A stretch of DNA of 64,000 nucleotides from Brevibacillus ruminantium. GTDB taxonomy: Bacteria; Bacillota; Bacilli; Brevibacillales; Brevibacillaceae. The stretch covers positions 1,995,001 through 2,059,000 of the forward strand of contig NZ_CP098755.1 in the NCBI RefSeq assembly GCF_023746555.1, in the 5' to 3' direction. Shown in pieces: positions 60,684 to 64,000 of the stretch (the stretch's first letter is position 1; the number at the start of each line of letters is the position of its first letter). The position numbers were made by a program, and so were the translations under genes. Below the pieces are notes generated by a model that was not told the origin of the DNA, made no database searches, and was given only the letters and a program-made list of their open reading frames with translations.

Positions 60684-62834
60684 ATGAAGGTCGTCATAGC
60701 AGAGAAACCGGATCAGGCGATGAAGCTGGCGGGACCCTTTCCACATCGAAAAAAACAAGGATATTTGGAAATCACACCAAACCGTCTGTTTCCACAAGGG
60801 GCTGTCGTTACATGGGCCATCGGCCATATCTGCGAGCTGGTGCCCCCGGAAGCGTACAATCCAGCATGGAAAAAATGGTCCTTGCAGAGCCTGCCGCTGA
60901 TCCCGGAAAAGTTTCGGCATCAGGTGACGAGAGCAAAAGCCAAGCAATTTGGCATCATCAAGCAGTTGCTGAGACGTCCAGATGTGCGAGAAATCATCCA
61001 CGCCGGCGATGCCGGGAGGGAAGGGGAGCTGATCGTCCGCACAATTATTGAGCAATGCGGTGTGAAAAAGCCCATGAAACGCTTGTGGATTTCGTCTTTG
61101 ACGGAAAAAGCGGTGGTTGCCGGATTTGAATCGCTTCTCGATGAAGTCGAAACAGCGAATCTCTATCAGGAGGCGTACAGCCGCTCCTGTGCTGATTGGC
61201 TGGTCGGAATGAATGCTTCCCGTGTCTATACCATCCTGTTAAAAAATAAGGGAATTCATGATGTGTTTTCCGCCGGACGTGTTCAGACGCCGACCCTCGC
61301 CCTGGTGGTCAAGAGGGAAAAGGAAATCGCCAATTTCAAGCCGGAGCCGTTTTGGGAGGTGCTGGCTACCTTCCAGATGGATGGAAAAATCTACGAAGGC
61401 ACCTGGCAGAAGGATGGCGAGTCTCGAATCAAAGAGCCGGAATTGGCAGAGCGGATCACCGCGTTTTGTCGGGGTAAAGCAGCAAGCGTGGCAGAGGTCG
61501 TACAGGAGCGAAAGGAGTATCTGCCGCCCTACCTGTTTAACCTCTCGTCCCTGCAAGCGACAGCAAACCGGCTGTATAAGTTTTCACCGCAAAAAACGCT
61601 CGAGGTAGCGCAAAAGCTTTATCTGAAGGGGTATCTTTCCTACCCTCGTTCCGATTCCAGCTTTGTCACCTCGGAAGAAGCACGGACATTTCCCGAGATT
61701 TTAGCCAAGCTGGCAAAACAGTCCGATTTCAGCGGGTATTTCCCCACTGCCAAAAACTCAGTTGCGGGAGACAGGCGTTACGTCAACCAAAAAAAGGTGA
61801 CGGACCACTATGCCATCATCCCCACGGAGCAGGTTCCGACAGTATCCAGACTTGCCGATGAGGAACGAAAAATTTACGATCTGGTGGCCCGGCGGCTGAT
61901 TGCCGCTCACTGTGAAAGCGCCTTGTTTGATTATACAACCGTAATGACCCTGGTCGACGGGCGCGCCACGTTTGTCAGCAAGGGCAAAGTACAAATCCGT
62001 GCAGGCTGGAGGAGCGTCCTGTTTGATGAGGAAAAAGAGAGCGACGATGCGTTGCTGCCTCCGCTTGCAGAGGGTGAAGAGGGACAGGTACAAAAGGTAA
62101 AGGTAAAAGAAAGCAAGACACAGCCACCTAAGCGATATACAGAGGGGCAACTGATTACTTTGATGAAAACAGCGGGGAAGCATTTGGACAATCAGGAGCT
62201 GGAAAAGGTCCTGATGAAAACGGAAGGGCTGGGAACAGAGGCTACGCGGGCCGGGATCATCGGGATGTTGAAGCAGCGAAAATACATCGAGGTCAAAAGA
62301 AATCAGGTCTTTGCCACCCAAAAAGGCATGCTTCTCATCGAGGTGATCGGAGACAAGATCCTGGCCTCGCCGGAGATGACTGCGCGCTGGGAGCAGCGAC
62401 TTGCTGAAATCGGGCAGGGTCAGGCATCCGCACAAGCTTTTATGGAACAGGTAAGAAAGCTGTCCCAGAAAATTGTGGATGATGCCGTCGAACAATCCGC
62501 GCATTGGAATCTGCAAAGCTATGAAGTGGCGGAGCTGCCGAAGCAAACTTCCCGGTTTCGCCTGGGGAAAAAGGTGGCAGAATGTCGGGTTTGCGGCGGC
62601 GATTTGGTAGACAAAGGAGATTTTTACGGCTGCGCCAATTACCAGAAGACGAAATGCAGTGTCACCGTGTCCAAGCTGATTATGGGCAAGAAAGTGACGG
62701 AAACCAATGTCAAAAAGCTGATGGAGCAAGGAAAGAGCAACAAGATCAAGGGCTTCAAAAAGGGACAGGACAGCCTTGATGGTTTCCTGGTCTGGGACGA
62801 TCAGGAGAAAAAGGCAAAAGTGGAACAGGGGTGA
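60684..62834 (+). CDS. topB: DNA topoisomerase III
   Basis: 716 residues, type IA topoisomerase. TOPRIM motifs VVIAEKPDQ (Glu7) and DAGREGE (109-115); catalytic Tyr320 in YLSYPRSDS; gate motif FSAGRVQTPTL. A C-terminal finger-like segment with Cys pairs (CRVCGGDL, CSVTVSK) follows. Length matches B. subtilis TopB (727), not TopA. ATG 60684 follows TAGGGAG. Resolves recombination and replication intermediates. Confidence 0.93.
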   Translation: MKVVIAEKPDQAMKLAGPFPHRKKQGYLEITPNRLFPQGAVVTWAIGHICELVPPEAYNPAWKKWSLQSLPLIPEKFRHQVTRAKAKQFGIIKQLLRRPDVREIIHAGDAGREGELIVRTIIEQCGVKKPMKRLWISSLTEKAVVAGFESLLDEVETANLYQEAYSRSCADWLVGMNASRVYTILLKNKGIHDVFSAGRVQTPTLALVVKREKEIANFKPEPFWEVLATFQMDGKIYEGTWQKDGESRIKEPELAERITAFCRGKAASVAEVVQERKEYLPPYLFNLSSLQATANRLYKFSPQKTLEVAQKLYLKGYLSYPRSDSSFVTSEEARTFPEILAKLAKQSDFSGYFPTAKNSVAGDRRYVNQKKVTDHYAIIPTEQVPTVSRLADEERKIYDLVARRLIAAHCESALFDYTTVMTLVDGRATFVSKGKVQIRAGWRSVLFDEEKESDDALLPPLAEGEEGQVQKVKVKESKTQPPKRYTEGQLITLMKTAGKHLDNQELEKVLMKTEGLGTEATRAGIIGMLKQRKYIEVKRNQVFATQKGMLLIEVIGDKILASPEMTARWEQRLAEIGQGQASAQAFMEQVRKLSQKIVDDAVEQSAHWNLQSYEVAELPKQTSRFRLGKKVAECRVCGGDLVDKGDFYGCANYQKTKCSVTVSKLIMGKKVTETNVKKLMEQGKSNKIKGFKKGQDSLDGFLVWDDQEKKAKVEQG

Positions 62835-62866
62835 GGGAAGTTTTTTTCGGGTTTCCCGATTGTTTT

Positions 62867-62892
62867 TGAAACTTCCGTACGATTGATCCGTA
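62867..62892 (+). promoter_or_regulatory. SigW-type ECF promoter of pspA
   Basis: TGAAAC (62867-62872), exactly 16 nt, CGTA (62889-62892): a perfect match to the SigW consensus. B. subtilis pspA is a SigW gene. A short hairpin CGGG-TTT-CCCG with a T-rich tail just upstream may end topB. Confidence 0.85.
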
Positions 62893-62961
62893 GGTATATA
62901 GTAGAGAAGAACAGCGACAAAAGTTGGGCTTCTGATTCCTTAGCTGAGGAGGAAATGAATC

Positions 62962-63627
62962 ATGTCCATTTTTAAACGTTTACGTGACCTGACCATGTCA
63001 AATCTGTACGCGCTGATAGAAAAAGCGGAAGATCCGATTAAAATGACAGATCAGTATCTCCGTGATATGCAAGAAGATTTGGCAGAAGCGGAAAAGGCAG
63101 TAGCCGCTCAAATCGTTCTGGAAAAGAAATTCAAACAGTTGTATGAAGAGCAGGAAGCGCTTGTGAAAAAGCGGGACGAACAGGCTCATGTGGCGGCCCA
63201 GGCGAAAAATATCGACCTCGCCCGCAGAGCGTTGGAGGAAAAGAAAGCGGCCGAGCAGAAAATGGCCGAATACAAAGCTGGCTACGAGCAAAACAAGGCT
63301 GCTGCTGACAACCTGCGTGAAAAACTGACCGAAATGAAGAAGCAAATCACCGAGTTGAAAAACAAGCGGGAGACGCTGGCTGCTCGTGTGAACGCGGCCA
63401 AAGCTCAAAAGCAGATCAATCAGTCGATGTCTGGATTTGATTCCAGCACAGCCATGGCTGGCCTGAAGCGCATGGAAGAGAAAGCCATGCAGCTGGAAGC
63501 AGAGGCAGAAGCGAGCGGTGAATTGTACAAAAAAGAGTCGTCTCTCGATGACGAGATCGCCAAACTGAACAAGGATCAGCAGGTCGAGGACGAATTGGCT
63601 GCGCTGATGAAAAAATATGAGGGGTAA
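62962..63627 (+). CDS. pspA: PspA/IM30-family membrane-stress protein
   Basis: 221 residues, almost wholly alpha-helical coiled coil. The start MSIFKRLRDLTMSNLYALIEKAEDPIKM is the PspA amphipathic helix plus first family block (read in parts). PspA/Vipp1 proteins form ESCRT-III-like scaffolds on damaged membranes. Driven by a SigW promoter and followed by a DUF350 membrane gene, a pairing also seen in other bacteria. Confidence 0.92.
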   Translation: MSIFKRLRDLTMSNLYALIEKAEDPIKMTDQYLRDMQEDLAEAEKAVAAQIVLEKKFKQLYEEQEALVKKRDEQAHVAAQAKNIDLARRALEEKKAAEQKMAEYKAGYEQNKAAADNLREKLTEMKKQITELKNKRETLAARVNAAKAQKQINQSMSGFDSSTAMAGLKRMEEKAMQLEAEAEASGELYKKESSLDDEIAKLNKDQQVEDELAALMKKYEG

Positions 63628-63653
63628 GCCGCTGATGCGGTTCCCCCTTTTCT
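63621..63653 (+). terminator. Hairpin after pspA (partial terminator)
   Basis: GGGGTAAGCCGC pairs with GCGGTTCCCCC with small mismatches, then TTTT. It contains the pspA stop codon; read-through into the DUF350 gene is likely given the context. Confidence 0.65.
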
Positions 63654-63700
63654 TTCGCAAAGATTGAGCTGTTTGACCTTGAGCTGTGGAGGGATTGCGA

Positions 63701-64000
63701 GTGGCCTGGAGAGAAATTCTCGCCATGTTCGTCTGGACAGGCGCAGGTGCCATCCTGTTGTCTGTACTGATGTGGGTGGATTCGCTCTTTACCAAATACA
63801 ATGATTTGACAGAGATGAAAAAGGGTAATGTCGCCGTGACAACCCGGTTCGTGATGAAGTTATTTGCCCAGGGATTCATTCTGTCGCAGTCAATCACGAA
63901 GTCCAATGATCTCTGGGAAGCATTGCTTGCTTCCGTGGTATCATTTGTGATTTTATTCTTGCTGGAATGGGTTGTGGAAAAAATACTGCAAGCAGTTGCG
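63701..64000 (+). CDS. DUF350 (YjfL-like) membrane protein, cut by the window end
   Basis: The frame opens at GTG 63701 after GGAGGG and stays open for 100 codons to the last base. The visible part starts MAWREILAMFVWTGAGAILL, then EMKKGNVAVTTRFVMKLFAQGFILSQSI and SVVSFVILFLLEWVVEKI. Three membrane segments and the KGNVAVT block fit DUF350. In E. coli yjfL (DUF350) likewise sits beside a PspA-like gene (yjfJ). Probably one SigW operon with pspA. Confidence 0.75.
   Translation, partial: MAWREILAMFVWTGAGAILLSVLMWVDSLFTKYNDLTEMKKGNVAVTTRFVMKLFAQGFILSQSITKSNDLWEALLASVVSFVILFLLEWVVEKILQAVA

Overview
The window looks like chromosomal DNA of a spore-forming, low-to-mid GC Firmicute of the Brevibacillus/Paenibacillaceae type. 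The evidence is the order of the dcw (division and cell wall) cluster with its sporulation genes embedded (spoVD, spoVE, spoIIGA-sigE-sigG), bacillithiol synthesis (bshC), an SLH-domain protein, a SigW-type pspA promoter, a T-box in front of ileS, and protein sequences that match Bacillus counterparts gene by gene. The genus is an inference from protein similarity and synteny, not a database result.

Region by region. 1-4.7 kb: end of a CapA-like gene, an unknown exported coiled-coil protein, a MidA-type methyltransferase, yqgY, a cysteine-containing SufR-like regulator, and divergent mgsR/spx. 4.7-7 kb: an enoyl-CoA hydratase-like gene, gerR (ylbO) behind a structured leader, and ylbP. 7.2-12.3 kb: the yngH-yngHB-yngG-yngF-yngE operon (leucine/methylcrotonyl-CoA breakdown), with a perfect CcpA cre site in front. 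12.4-21.4 kb: panE, a small membrane protein, a cupin regulator, bshC, an SLH protein, a divergent YjeH-like exporter/LysR pair, and S-adenosylhomocysteine hydrolase.

21.4-42.4 kb: the dcw cluster proper. Its order is mraZ-rsmH-ftsL-pbpB-spoVD-murE-mraY-murD-spoVE-murG-murB-murA-divIB-ylxW-ylxX-sbp-ftsA-ftsZ. MraZ boxes lie in front of mraZ and a SigH-type promoter in front of ftsA. 42.4-43.5 kb is a gene-free kilobase with two inverted copies of a 201-bp repeat and a Spo0A-type spoIIG promoter. 43.5-54.8 kb: spoIIGA-sigE-sigG, ylmC, ylmDE-sepF-ylmG-ylmH-divIVA, T-box-ileS, the third repeat copy, and a YteA/YlyA-type zinc-finger gene.

54.8-64 kb: an enolase-superfamily enzyme with an MFS transporter, a Nudix hydrolase with a thioredoxin-reductase-like flavoprotein, an LCP cell-wall ligase, topB, and SigW-driven pspA followed by a DUF350 membrane gene that runs off the window.

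The most unusual signals are non-coding. First, a three-copy, indel-free 201-bp repeat family with terminal inverted repeats whose internal stems change sequence but keep pairing. Second, a long terminator-like structure just before sigG whose 5' arm overlaps a probable SigF start site. Third, a three-way-junction leader before gerR.
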